Positions 41,365 to 50,096 of a DNA stretch of 64,000 nucleotides are shown here, piece by piece. The translations under genes and the position numbers were made by a program. The DNA is taken from assembly GCF_002979555.1 (NCBI RefSeq), contig NZ_PCOZ01000013.1, forward strand, positions 1 to 64,000, written 5' to 3'. A model generated the notes under the pieces. The model saw only the letters and a list, made by a program, of their open reading frames with translations. It was not told the DNA's origin and searched no databases. Origin of the DNA: Pseudomonas sp. MYb60 (lineage in GTDB: Bacteria; Pseudomonadota; Gammaproteobacteria; Pseudomonadales; Pseudomonadaceae). Within the stretch, counting starts at the first letter, position 1. Each line of letters begins with the position of its first letter.

Positions 41365-43583
41365 TGAGCATCCCCAAAGACTTGTTCGATACTCCCGTGA
41401 ACCTGTCGCGCCGGCGCTTTCTGGCCAGTACCGCCGTAGGCGCGCTGGTGATCGGTTTCGGCCTGCCACTGGGTACGTCCAGAGTGCAGGCTGCCACGGC
41501 CGCTGAACGCGGCACCCAGGTGCCGGCCTTTCTGGAAATTCGCCCCGACGGCAGCGTGCGCCTGCTCAGTCCTTTCATGGAAGGCGGCCAGGGTACCCAC
41601 ACGGCCATGGCGCAGATTGTCGGCGAAGAGCTGGATGCCGATCCCGCGACGTTCGTGGTCGAAGCCGCGCCTCCCGGCGAAGCGTATGTGGTGATGGAAA
41701 ACGGTATGCGCATTACCGGCGGCAGCATGTCGGTGCGCATGAGCTACCCGACCATGCGTCGCCTTGGCGCTCTGGCGCGGGCAATGTTATTGCAGGCCGG
41801 CGCCGCGCAACTGGGTGTGCCGGTGGCCGAGCTGACCACTCAACCGGGTCGCGTGGTGCATGCCGCGTCCGGACGGTCCCTGGGTTACGGCGAGTTGGCC
41901 GGCCGCGCCCTTGATATGCCAGTGCCCGATCCGTCCACCCTCACGTTGCGCGACCCAAGCCAATTCCGCTGGATCGGCAAACCGGTGAAGCGCCTGGATG
42001 CCTACGACAAATCCACCGGCAAGGCGCTGTACAGCATTGATCAAAAAGTCGACGGCATGCTCCACGCCGCCGTGCAACACGCCCCGCGCCTGGGCATGAC
42101 CGTGGGCAGCCTGCGGAATCAGGCACAGGTCGAGGCCATGAAAGGGGTGCATTCCGTTCACACGCTGCCCGGCGCCGTGGCGGTGGTCGCCGAGCGCTGG
42201 TGGCACGCCAAGCGCGCGGTGGAAGCGATTCAGGTCGACTGGCTGGAGCCAGGGCCAGATTCTCAAGTGCGCGCCATGCCGGCGGACTTTTCCAGCGATG
42301 GTTTCCGCGATTTTCTCGCCGCCCAGCAAGGCCCGGCGCGTGACGACGAAAACGAAGGCGATGTGGCCGGCACGTTGGCCGGGGCCAAGACCCGGGTCGA
42401 AGCGACCTACCACAACCAGTACCTGCACCACGCGCAACTGGAGCCGCCGTCAGCCCTGGCCCGCTTCAACCCGGACGGCACGCTGGACGTATGGCTGCCC
42501 AACCAGGCGCCCGACATGTTCCGTGCCGATATTGCCAAGCGAACCGGCCTGGACATCGCGCAAATCAACCTGCACTCACCGTTGCTGGGCGGCTTTTTCG
42601 GCCGGCACTTCCTGTATGACTCGGCCAGCCCGTACCCCCAGGCCATCGCGTTGGCCAAGGCGGTAGGCCGTCCGGTCAAGCTGATCTGGAGCCGTGAAGA
42701 AGAGTTCCTGCGCGATGTATTGCGCCCGGTGGCGGTGGTCAAGTTCCGCGCTGCGCTGGATGACAAAGGCCTGCCAGTGGCCATCGAAGCGGTGAGCGCC
42801 ACCGAAGGCCCCACTGAGGCCATCGCTGGCAAGCAAGGCGAAAAACTTGACCCCACGGCCCTCGAAGGCTTGACGGGCAAGGCCTATGCAATCCCCAACA
42901 AACGGATCGCGCAGATTTACGTCAAAGGCCCGGCGATGCTGGGTTACTGGCGCTCGGTGGGCAACTCCCTGAATGACTTCTTTTATGAGGCATTCCTGGA
43001 TGAACTGGCGGACAAGGGCGGTCACGACCCTTATGAGTTGCGCCTGCATTTGCTGCGCGACAACCCCCGCCTGACCACCCTGTTGCAGGCGGTGGGCGAG
43101 CTGTCCGGCGGTTGGAAGCGCGGTCCTTACACGGCCGAGGACGGCAGCAAGCGCGCACGCGGGGTGGCCATGGCTTCACCGTTCGGCTCCCATGCGGCGG
43201 TCATCGCCGAAGTCTCGATCGAAAGCGGCCAGGTCAAGGTGCATCAGATCTGGGAAGCCATCGACCCCGGCAGCATCGTCAACCCGGCCATTGTCGAGGC
43301 GCAGGTCAATGGCGCCGTGGCGCTGGGCTTGTCCCAGGCGTTGCTGGAAGAGGCGGTGTACGTGGACGGCAAACCACGGGCGCGCAACTACGACCTGTAC
43401 CCGATTCTGCCGCCGTCGCGAATGGCGCAGGTGCATGTGCGGATCGTCGAAAGTGGCGAGAAGATGGGCGGCATCGGTGAACCCCCGCTGCCCGCCGTGG
43501 CGCCGGCCGTGGCCAATGCAGTGGCGCAATTGACCGGCCAGCGCATCCGCAGCTTGCCGTTGAGCCGACACACTTTCAGCTAA
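41364..43583 (+). CDS. Molybdopterin large subunit of a xanthine-dehydrogenase-family oxidoreductase (IorB/AldH-like)
   Basis: A 739-residue catalytic subunit. A Tat signal (LSRRRFLAST, hydrophobic core, cut near SRVQA) sends it folded to the periplasm. Molybdopterin-cytosine-dinucleotide-binding segments include GGQGTHTAMAQIVGEEL, and GGFFGRHFLYDSASPYPQAI; the catalytic Glu lies in GGIGEPPLPAVAPAVANAV. With IorA and a membrane-anchored triheme cytochrome it forms a respiratory dehydrogenase for an aldehyde or N-heterocycle. The substrate cannot be told from sequence, but an aldehyde would fit the nearby alcohol dehydrogenase. The ATG at 41364 overlaps the small-subunit stop. Confidence 0.9.
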   Translation: MSIPKDLFDTPVNLSRRRFLASTAVGALVIGFGLPLGTSRVQAATAAERGTQVPAFLEIRPDGSVRLLSPFMEGGQGTHTAMAQIVGEELDADPATFVVEAAPPGEAYVVMENGMRITGGSMSVRMSYPTMRRLGALARAMLLQAGAAQLGVPVAELTTQPGRVVHAASGRSLGYGELAGRALDMPVPDPSTLTLRDPSQFRWIGKPVKRLDAYDKSTGKALYSIDQKVDGMLHAAVQHAPRLGMTVGSLRNQAQVEAMKGVHSVHTLPGAVAVVAERWWHAKRAVEAIQVDWLEPGPDSQVRAMPADFSSDGFRDFLAAQQGPARDDENEGDVAGTLAGAKTRVEATYHNQYLHHAQLEPPSALARFNPDGTLDVWLPNQAPDMFRADIAKRTGLDIAQINLHSPLLGGFFGRHFLYDSASPYPQAIALAKAVGRPVKLIWSREEEFLRDVLRPVAVVKFRAALDDKGLPVAIEAVSATEGPTEAIAGKQGEKLDPTALEGLTGKAYAIPNKRIAQIYVKGPAMLGYWRSVGNSLNDFFYEAFLDELADKGGHDPYELRLHLLRDNPRLTTLLQAVGELSGGWKRGPYTAEDGSKRARGVAMASPFGSHAAVIAEVSIESGQVKVHQIWEAIDPGSIVNPAIVEAQVNGAVALGLSQALLEEAVYVDGKPRARNYDLYPILPPSRMAQVHVRIVESGEKMGGIGEPPLPAVAPAVANAVAQLTGQRIRSLPLSRHTFS

Positions 43584-43599
43584 CCGACAGAGATCGCCC

Positions 43600-44931
43600 A
43601 TGAACAACCGTCGATTCGTAAGAACCGCAGGCTGGCTGGCGCTGCCCTGCCTGGTCGCCGCAGGTGTGCTGGCCTGGTACGTTACCCGCCAACCCCCTTC
43701 ACCGCTTGAACAAGCCCCACCGGTTGACGCCGCACTGATCAGCCGCGGCGAGTACGTAGCGCGCCTGAGCGACTGCGTGGCCTGCCACAGCCTGCCGGGC
43801 AAGACACCGTTTGCCGGCGGCCTGGAAATGGCCACGCCGCTGGGGGCCATCCACGCCACCAACATCACTCCGGACCGCGAACACGGCATTGGCACCTACA
43901 GCCTGGCCGACTTTGATCGCGCCGTGCGCCACGGTGTGGCACCCGGTGGGCGCCGACTCTACCCGGCCATGCCCTACCCGTCCTATGTGAAGCTCAGCGA
44001 CGATGACGTGCGCGCGCTGTACGCGTTCTTCATGAAAGGCGTGCAACCGGCCAGCGAGCCGAATATCCCCAGTGATATTCCCTGGCCGTTGAACCTGCGC
44101 TGGCCGATCGCATTGTGGAATGGCGTGTTCGCCCCCAGTGAGCCTTACGCGGCCAAGCCCGAGCAGGATGCGCTGTGGAACCGTGGTGCCTATATCGTCC
44201 AGGGCCCCGGCCACTGCGGCAGTTGCCACACGCCGCGCGGCCTGGCGTTCAATGAAAAAGCCCTGGATGAGTCCGGCAAGCCCTACCTCGCTGGCGCCCT
44301 GCTGGACGGTTGGTACGCGCCCAGCCTGCGTCAAGACCCCAACACCGGGCTGGGGCGCTGGACTGAAGCGCAGATCGTGCAGTTCCTCAAGACCGGTCGC
44401 AACCAGCATGCGGTGGTCTACGGCTCGATGACCGAAGCCTTCAACAACTCCACGCAGTTCATGGCCGACGAGGACCTGGCGGCCATCGCACGCTACCTCA
44501 AATCCCTGCCAGGCGACCCGCAGCGTGACGGCACCCCGTGGCAGTACCAGACGGCCTCCGCCAACAGCGGGCCCGGTGCGCACACCTATGCGACGCGCTG
44601 CGCGTCCTGCCACGGCCTGGACGGCAAGGGGCAGCCTGAGTGGATGCCGCCTCTGGCTGGCGCTACCTCGGCACTGGCCAAGGAGAGTGCCTCGGCGATC
44701 AACATCACCCTCAACGGCTCGCAACGCGTGGTGGTCGCCGGGGTGCCGGATGCCTACCGTATGCCAGCGTTCCGTGAGCAATTGTCTGACCAGGAGATTG
44801 CAGAGGTGTTGAGCTATGTGCGCAGCACCTGGGGCAATGCAGGCGGCGCGGTGGACGCGCAGGCGGTGGGCAAGCTGCGCGGGCACACCGACCCGGCGAG
44901 CAGCAGCCCGATTATCTTGCACATGCGCTAG
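43600..44931 (+). CDS. Membrane-anchored triheme cytochrome c subunit
   Basis: A 443-residue protein with an uncleaved N-terminal helix (about residues 11-27) and three heme-binding CXXCH motifs: CVACH 59-63, CGSCH 206-210 and CASCH 334-338. This three-domain layout is the electron-accepting subunit of membrane alcohol and aldehyde dehydrogenase complexes, passing electrons to ubiquinone or terminal oxidases. It begins 16 bp after the large-subunit gene, so the three form one operon. A REP/REPIN region follows. Confidence 0.92.
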   Translation: MNNRRFVRTAGWLALPCLVAAGVLAWYVTRQPPSPLEQAPPVDAALISRGEYVARLSDCVACHSLPGKTPFAGGLEMATPLGAIHATNITPDREHGIGTYSLADFDRAVRHGVAPGGRRLYPAMPYPSYVKLSDDDVRALYAFFMKGVQPASEPNIPSDIPWPLNLRWPIALWNGVFAPSEPYAAKPEQDALWNRGAYIVQGPGHCGSCHTPRGLAFNEKALDESGKPYLAGALLDGWYAPSLRQDPNTGLGRWTEAQIVQFLKTGRNQHAVVYGSMTEAFNNSTQFMADEDLAAIARYLKSLPGDPQRDGTPWQYQTASANSGPGAHTYATRCASCHGLDGKGQPEWMPPLAGATSALAKESASAINITLNGSQRVVVAGVPDAYRMPAFREQLSDQEIAEVLSYVRSTWGNAGGAVDAQAVGKLRGHTDPASSSPIILHMR

Positions 44932-44956
44932 CGGGCTACTGGGTGAAGTGTGGGAG

Positions 44957-44998
44957 CTGGCGGTGGGCTTGTTTTGCGGGTCTGACGCGAATCCAATG
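44957..44998. repeat. Direct repeat, copy 1, flanking the REPIN
   Basis: A 42-bp unit matching copy 2 at 45092-45133 at 40 of 42 positions (period 135 bp). It is preceded by GTGTGGGAG, itself a broken REP start. Confidence 0.85.
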
Positions 44999-45085
44999 TG
45001 GGAGGGGGCTTGCCCCCGATGGCGGTGGTTCAGCCAGTACATCTATTGCCTGCCACTCCGCTATCGGGGGCAAGCCCCCTCCCAC
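44998..45085. repeat. REPIN (two inverted REP units)
   Basis: GTGGGAGGGGGCTTGCCCCC at the left, its inverted copy at the right (45066-45085), separated by about 48 bp of less ordered sequence. This is the doublet organisation described for REPINs in P. fluorescens. Confidence 0.85.
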
Positions 45086-45091
45086 AGGGGA

Positions 45092-45133
45092 CTGGCGGTG
45101 GGCTTGTTTTGCGGGTCTGGCGCAAATCCAATG
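45092..45133. repeat. Direct repeat, copy 2, flanking the REPIN
   Basis: Second copy of the 42-bp unit, differing from copy 1 at two positions. Confidence 0.85.
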
Positions 45134-45270
45134 AACTGCACCCCAAATGCACACTTGCGGTGCGTCGTTTCTACCCAAGTGACAGTTTTCAGGGCGTCGC
45201 CACAAGGCGCGAATTCCAGCATTACCTTTTAAATCATGAACATATCGTTTATGGCCTGAAGCTTGCTTTT

Positions 45271-45447
45271 GAGACACCGCCGCGCCTTGCGGTACTCGTT
45301 TCCCCCATCCCTTGCGATGGGCGACCCAGCCTCAACGATGCGGCCGGTGTCTCAAGCGAAACGGCTCACACATTCAGCCGACAGCGTCGTCGGTATGTGA
45401 AATCAGGCCCTCCTTCCCCCGCCTGCATTTCTTCCCAGACCTTTTTT
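45271..45447 (+). promoter_or_regulatory. Predicted structured leader of the amide operon with an ANTAR-type hairpin
   Basis: GAGACACCG (45271-45279) pairs with CGGTGTCTC (45345-45353), enclosing CCCATC-CCTTGC-GATGGG (45304-45321). Further on CCGAC-AGCGTC-GTCGG (45378-45393) is a perfect 5-bp stem with a six-base loop whose first base is A and fourth G, the features recognised by ANTAR proteins; GCCTC-AACGAT-GCGGC (45329-45344) is a weaker loop of the same kind. CAGGC/GCCTG with a T-run (45442-45447) may be the terminator. An AmiR-type protein is encoded in the same operon. Confidence 0.5.
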
Positions 45448-45526
45448 CATCCAGCGCCAAGCGTCGTGCCTGACTTCAATTCGGGCTGCGCTGGAGGTGC
45501 GGGTCCGGGTTCCAGGAGTCTTCCGA

Positions 45527-46765
45527 ATGGCTATGAATCGTCGTGCTTTCCTGCGGACGTCCGCGATTTCCGCGGCTGCGCTGTCCACCTTGAGCTTGAA
45601 GAGTTTCTCGGCATTTGCCGCCGACGACGCGATCAATATCGCCTCGCTCTACGACAACTCCGGTGGCCTGGACATCTATGGCAAGCCCATCGTCGACGCC
45701 CTCACCTTTGCGGTCGAAACCCTCAACAGCGCCGGCGGCCTGCTCGGTCGCCCGCTCAACCTGATCAAGTACGACACCCAGTCGAACATGCAGCTCTACG
45801 CGCAATACGCCCAGCAGGCGGCGCTCAAGGACCGTGCGGCGGTGGTGCACGCCGGGATCACGTCGGCCTCGCGTGAAGTGGTGCGCCCGGTGCTGGACCG
45901 CTACAAGACCCTGTATTTCTACAACAACCAGTACGAAGGCGGCGTGTGCGACCGCAACTTCTTCGGCACGGGCGTCACCCCTGGCCAGACCGTTGAAAAA
46001 CTGGTGTCCCATGTCACGAAAAAGTGGGGCAAGAAGGTCTACATCGTCGCGGCCGACTACAACTACGGGCAGATTGTCACCGCCTGGGTGAAGAAGTATG
46101 TGGAGCAAGCCGGCGGCGAAAGCGTGGGCATCGAGTTCTTTCCGCTGGACGTGACCAACTTCGGCGCGACCATCTCCAAGATCCAGGACGCCAAGCCGGA
46201 CTTCGTCTGGTCGGCCCTGGTGGGCGGCGCGCACATGTCGTTCTACCGCCAATGGAAGGCGGCAGGCATGACGGGCAAGCTGCCGATCGCCTCCACGACC
46301 TTCGCCGGAGGCAACGAGCACATCGTGCTGTCGCCAGAGGAATGCAACGGCATCCTGATCTGCCAGAACTATGTGCAGGAACTCGCCACGCCGCAGAACC
46401 AGGCCTTCGTCGAGCGTTTCCACAAACGTTTCGGCGCCGACTACCCGTATATCACCGAGCTGGCGATGGGCGCCTACCAAGGCATGATGCTGTGGGCAGA
46501 AGGCGTGCGCCAGGCCGGCACGGTCGAGCGCATGGCCGTGACCCAGGCCCTGGAAAAGGGCATCAGCCTGGACCTGCCGAGCGGCAAGGTCAGCATCGAC
46601 CCGGCCACCCACCACTGCATTCTCGACGTGCACATCGCCGAGGTGCGCGACCACCGCCTGGAAGTGGTCGAGAGCTTTGCCCAGCAAGCACCTTCGGATA
46701 CCGCCGCCGTGTGCGACCTGGTGAAGAACCCGCGTGACGCAAAACAATACAGCATCGCGCTGTAA
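45527..46765 (+). CDS. Urea/short-chain amide ABC transporter substrate-binding protein (UrtA/FmdD-like)
   Basis: A 412-residue periplasmic binding protein of the branched-chain/amide class. The N-terminus has a Tat-like motif (NRRAFLRTSA) and cleavage near SAFA before ADDAINIASLYDNSGGL. It continues with YDTQSNMQLYAQYAQQAAL and YFYNNQYEGGVCDRNFFGTG, as in urea and formamide binding proteins. It supplies the two permeases and two ATPases encoded next. Its fold is the same as that of the cytoplasmic AmiC-like protein later in the operon. ATG 45527 is used because AGGAG sits eight bases upstream; ATG 45533 is possible. Confidence 0.9.
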   Translation: MAMNRRAFLRTSAISAAALSTLSLKSFSAFAADDAINIASLYDNSGGLDIYGKPIVDALTFAVETLNSAGGLLGRPLNLIKYDTQSNMQLYAQYAQQAALKDRAAVVHAGITSASREVVRPVLDRYKTLYFYNNQYEGGVCDRNFFGTGVTPGQTVEKLVSHVTKKWGKKVYIVAADYNYGQIVTAWVKKYVEQAGGESVGIEFFPLDVTNFGATISKIQDAKPDFVWSALVGGAHMSFYRQWKAAGMTGKLPIASTTFAGGNEHIVLSPEECNGILICQNYVQELATPQNQAFVERFHKRFGADYPYITELAMGAYQGMMLWAEGVRQAGTVERMAVTQALEKGISLDLPSGKVSIDPATHHCILDVHIAEVRDHRLEVVESFAQQAPSDTAAVCDLVKNPRDAKQYSIAL

Positions 46766-46775
46766 GGAGGCCGAC

Positions 46776-47645
46776 ATGGATTGGGCTGCCATTTTCTCCC
46801 TGCAAATCGTGGGTGCCATCGCCACGCTGGTGCTGCTGAGCATCGGCCTAGCGGTGGTGTTCGGGATGATGAAAATCATCAACCTGGCCCACGGTGAATT
46901 CATGATGCTCGGCGGTTACGTCGCCGTGCTCGCCACCCATCACCTGCACGTGCCCATCTGGATTTCGATCCTGGTGCTGGCGCCTTTGAGCGTGGGGTTG
47001 TTCGGCATGCTGGTGGAGCGCCTGCTGGTGCGGCACCTGTACGGCCGCATGATCGATACCATGCTCGCCACCTGGGGGCTGAGCCTGGCACTGACCGGCG
47101 CGGCCACCATGCTGTTCGGCAACACCACGGTGGGCATCAGTTCGCCGTTGCCGGGCGTCAGCATTGGCGCCTATCAAACCAGCGGCTACGGCCTGTTTGT
47201 GATCGGCGTAGCGGTGGCTGTGCTGCTGGGCATGTGGGCGTTGCTGCGCTTTACCCACTTTGGCCTGTGCGCCCGCGCCACCATGCAGAACGCCAAGATG
47301 GCGGCGGCGCTGGGCGCCAACCCCGGGCGCATCTACAGCCTCACGTTCGGGCTGGGCGCGGCGCTGGCCGGTCTCGGTGGCGCGGTGCTGGCACCGCTCA
47401 CCGGGGTGATTCCCACGCTGGGCGCCAGCTACATCGCCAAGGCGTTCATTACCGTGATCGGCGGCGGCAGTGCGGTGATTACCGGCACCCTCAGCGCCGC
47501 CGGCGGCTTCGGCGTGATCAGCCAGGTGGTGACGTTCTTCAGCACCCCAGTGTTCGGTGAAGTGGCGTTGCTGCTGGCGGCCATTGTGTTGATCCGCGTA
47601 TTGCCCCAAGGCATTACCGGTCGTTTCTTTCGGAGGGCGTTCTGA
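46776..47645 (+). CDS. ABC transporter permease, UrtB-like
   Basis: A 289-residue membrane protein of the LivH/UrtB branch with about eight helices. LAVVFGMMKIINLAHGEFMMLGGY is the family hallmark. It pairs with the LivM-like gene that follows. TAAGGAGG lies eight bases before ATG 46776; the longer frame is rejected. Its stop overlaps the next start (TGATG). Confidence 0.92.
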   Translation: MDWAAIFSLQIVGAIATLVLLSIGLAVVFGMMKIINLAHGEFMMLGGYVAVLATHHLHVPIWISILVLAPLSVGLFGMLVERLLVRHLYGRMIDTMLATWGLSLALTGAATMLFGNTTVGISSPLPGVSIGAYQTSGYGLFVIGVAVAVLLGMWALLRFTHFGLCARATMQNAKMAAALGANPGRIYSLTFGLGAALAGLGGAVLAPLTGVIPTLGASYIAKAFITVIGGGSAVITGTLSAAGGFGVISQVVTFFSTPVFGEVALLLAAIVLIRVLPQGITGRFFRRAF

Positions 47646-48670
47646 TGCCTGTTGATACCCGCACCCTGCTGCCCGTACTCGGCTGCGCCCTGGCCGCCGT
47701 GCTGGTGGCGGTCCTGCCGCAGTGGCTGGACCTGTTTACCCTGCTGTCCCTGACCATCTACCTGGTGATGGCGCTGTTGGCGCTGAGCCTGGCGTTTATC
47801 TGGGGTTTTGGCGGCATCCTGTGCTTCGGCCAGGCGGCGTTTTTCGGCCTCGGGGCTTACGCTTATGCCATCGGTGTGATCAACCTGGGCGACAGCACCT
47901 GGCCGGTATTGCTGGCCATCGCGGTGCCGGCGCTGGTGGCGGCGGCCATGGGTTACTTCATGTTCTACGGCGGTATCAGCGACGTATACCTAGGCGTGAT
48001 TACCCTCGCGGTCACCCTGATTCTGTTCAACGTGATGAACTCCACGTCCGGTTCCGAGTACCACATCGGCAGCGCCTTGCTCGGGGGGTTCAACGGTATC
48101 CCGGCGATTCCCACCCTCAACGTTCCGTTCAACCCCGAACGCGTGCTGGAGCCGGAAACCCTGTTCCAGGTGATCGGCGGCACGTTGATCCTCTGTTACC
48201 TGGGGCTGCGTGGGCTGCTCGCCAGCCGCTTCGGCAAGGTGGTGGTGGCGATCCGCGAGAATGAACAACGCGCTGGCCTGCTGGGCTACGACACGCGCCT
48301 GCACAAGCTGATCGTATTCAGCCTGGGCGGCGGCATCGCCGGGCTGGCGGGCTGCCTGTTCGCCAACTGGGGCGCGTTTGTCAGCCCCGGCGTATTCGGG
48401 CTGGCGCAGTCGGCGCAGATCATCATCTGGGTGATCGTCGGCGGACGCGGCACCCTGTTCGGGCCAATCCTGGCGTGCATCGGCATCCAGGCACTGATGG
48501 CACGGCTGGGTGAACAGCAGCATGTGGACAGCGGCTTTGTGCTGGGCCTGATCCTGCTGGCCTTTGTCATGTTGCTGCCGCGCGGCTTGCTGCCGACCTT
48601 GAGCAGCGGCGTCGCGCGCGTTTTCCAACGTCGCCCGCAACCGATCCCGACCCAGGAGCGCGCACTATGA
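47645..48670 (+). CDS. ABC transporter permease, UrtC-like
   Basis: A 341-residue LivM/UrtC-type permease with about nine helices. ALSLAFIWGFGGILCFGQAAFFGLG is the conserved entrance segment, and VVVAIRENEQRAGLLGYDT the coupling region facing the ATPase. It overlaps both neighbours by a base or four (ATGA), indicating tight coupling. Confidence 0.92.
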   Translation: MPVDTRTLLPVLGCALAAVLVAVLPQWLDLFTLLSLTIYLVMALLALSLAFIWGFGGILCFGQAAFFGLGAYAYAIGVINLGDSTWPVLLAIAVPALVAAAMGYFMFYGGISDVYLGVITLAVTLILFNVMNSTSGSEYHIGSALLGGFNGIPAIPTLNVPFNPERVLEPETLFQVIGGTLILCYLGLRGLLASRFGKVVVAIRENEQRAGLLGYDTRLHKLIVFSLGGGIAGLAGCLFANWGAFVSPGVFGLAQSAQIIIWVIVGGRGTLFGPILACIGIQALMARLGEQQHVDSGFVLGLILLAFVMLLPRGLLPTLSSGVARVFQRRPQPIPTQERAL

Positions 48671-49389
48671 GCCTGTTGCAAACCCAAGGCCTGGGCGTCA
48701 GCTTTGGCGGCGTGCATGCGGTCAATGCCGTCGACTTCAGCCTGGAAAGCGGCGAACTGCGCTGCCTGATCGGCCCCAATGGCGCCGGCAAAAGCACGTT
48801 TTTCAAGATGCTCAGCGGCCAGCTCAAACCTACCCGTGGCGTGTGCCACTTCAAGGGCCAGCGCATTTCCGGGCGGGCACCGCATCAAGTCGCCCGCCTT
48901 GGCATCGGCATCAAGACCCAGGCCCCCAGCGTGTTCGATGGCCTGGATGTGCTCGAAAACCTGCGCCTGGCCGCCAGCCGCCGGCAAGGCCCTGGCCACG
49001 CCCGCAACACCGCCGAGGAAACCCTGGAACGCATCGGCCTCACCGAATTGCGCACGCGCCTGGTCGGGGACTTGGCCCACGGCCAACGCCAGTGGGTGGA
49101 GCTGGGCATGATTCTCGCCTCGCGCCCGGAACTGGTCCTGCTGGACGAACCCGCTGCCGGCATGACCTACCAGGAAGTGCGCAAGACCGCCGCGCTGATC
49201 AAGGAAATCAACGCCCACAGCACCGTGGTGGTGGTCGAGCACGACATGGAATTCATCCGCCTGATCGCCGGCACCGTCACCGTCTTCAACCAAGGCGCGA
49301 TCCTGGCCCAAGGCAGTTTTGCCGAGGTGACCCAGGACCCCGCCGTGCGCGAAGCCTACCTGGGCAAGCAGGAGATCAAACATGCTTGA
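48667..49389 (+). CDS. ABC transporter ATP-binding protein, UrtD-like
   Basis: A 240-residue ATPase of the LivG/UrtD class. Walker A GPNGAGKST lies at about residues 36-44, the signature is replaced by DLAHGQRQWVELGM, and Walker B is LVLLDEPAAGMTYQE, the usual variant in urea/branched-chain transporters. ATGA overlap with the permease gene before it and 8-bp overlap with the next. Confidence 0.92.
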   Translation: MSLLQTQGLGVSFGGVHAVNAVDFSLESGELRCLIGPNGAGKSTFFKMLSGQLKPTRGVCHFKGQRISGRAPHQVARLGIGIKTQAPSVFDGLDVLENLRLAASRRQGPGHARNTAEETLERIGLTELRTRLVGDLAHGQRQWVELGMILASRPELVLLDEPAAGMTYQEVRKTAALIKEINAHSTVVVVEHDMEFIRLIAGTVTVFNQGAILAQGSFAEVTQDPAVREAYLGKQEIKHA

Positions 49390-50086
49390 TGTCACTGGTT
49401 TATCCGCCGGTTACGGGCGTATTCCCGTGCTGCGCGACGTTCGCTTGAGCTGCGCGGCCAATACCTGCGTGGGCGTGCTGGGTCGCAACGGCATGGGCAA
49501 GACCACCCTGCTGCGCGCCTTGATGGGCGAACTCCCCGCCATGGCCGGCAGCCTGCACTTTGCCGGTGAAGACCTGAGCCAGGCCGCCGCCCACAAACGT
49601 GCGCGCGCCGGTATCGGCTACGTGCCACAGGGTCGGCAGATTTTCCCGTTCCTGAGCGTGCGGGAAAACCTGCGCATGGGTTGCGTGAAAGACTTCGCCA
49701 ACGCCGACGCGACCATCGAACGCATCCTCGCCTACTTTCCGCGCCTGCACCGCCTGCTCGACCAACCCGGCGGCGCGCTGTCCGGCGGTGAGCAGCAGCT
49801 GCTGGCCCTGGCCCGCTGCCTGTGCGGCGAGCCGAAGATAATCTTGCTGGACGAGCCCACGGAAGGCATCCAGCCCTCGATCTGCGACGAAATCATTGAA
49901 ACCCTGCAACGCCTGCGTGTGGAACAGAGCCTGGCGGTGATCCTGGTTGAACAGGACATCGAGTTTCTCAGTGCCTTGTCCGACCGCATCCTGATCATCG
50001 AGAACGGCCAACTGGTGGACGAAGTCGACCCGGCCCTCACCAGCGCCGAAGCCATCGCCGAGCGCTTCATGGGCTTTCATGTATAA
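49382..50086 (+). CDS. ABC transporter ATP-binding protein, UrtE-like
   Basis: A 234-residue LivF/UrtE-type ATPase. Walker A GRNGMGKTT, LSGGEQQLLALARCL and Walker B IILLDEPTEGIQPS are complete; QPS is the UrtE variant. The stop codon overlaps the ribosome binding site of the amidase gene. Confidence 0.92.
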   Translation: MLDVTGLSAGYGRIPVLRDVRLSCAANTCVGVLGRNGMGKTTLLRALMGELPAMAGSLHFAGEDLSQAAAHKRARAGIGYVPQGRQIFPFLSVRENLRMGCVKDFANADATIERILAYFPRLHRLLDQPGGALSGGEQQLLALARCLCGEPKIILLDEPTEGIQPSICDEIIETLQRLRVEQSLAVILVEQDIEFLSALSDRILIIENGQLVDEVDPALTSAEAIAERFMGFHV

Positions 50087-50096
50087 GGAACCTGTC

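Larger units (their letters stand above)
44932..45526. other. Intergenic region with REPIN duplication and structured leader
   Basis: About 600 bp without a convincing gene. The left half carries the REPIN and a duplicated 42-bp flank; the right half has hairpins that probably form the leader of the amide operon. An open frame runs across much of it but begins inside the repeats and lacks a ribosome binding site. Confidence 0.75.

Noticed and set aside
44998..45085. A CRISPR-like repeat at the REPIN
   Set aside because: There are only two REP units in inverted orientation and no series of equal direct repeats with unique spacers; no cas gene is in the window.
45404..45447. A firm rho-independent terminator in the amide leader
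   Set aside because: CAGGC/GCCTG is only five base pairs and the T-run comes 16 bases later, so it is mentioned only as a possible part of the leader.
44998..45876. An open frame starting in the REPIN and running through the amide leader
   Set aside because: It begins inside repetitive DNA, has no ribosome binding site, and overlaps the first gene of the amide operon in another frame; the translation resembles no family.
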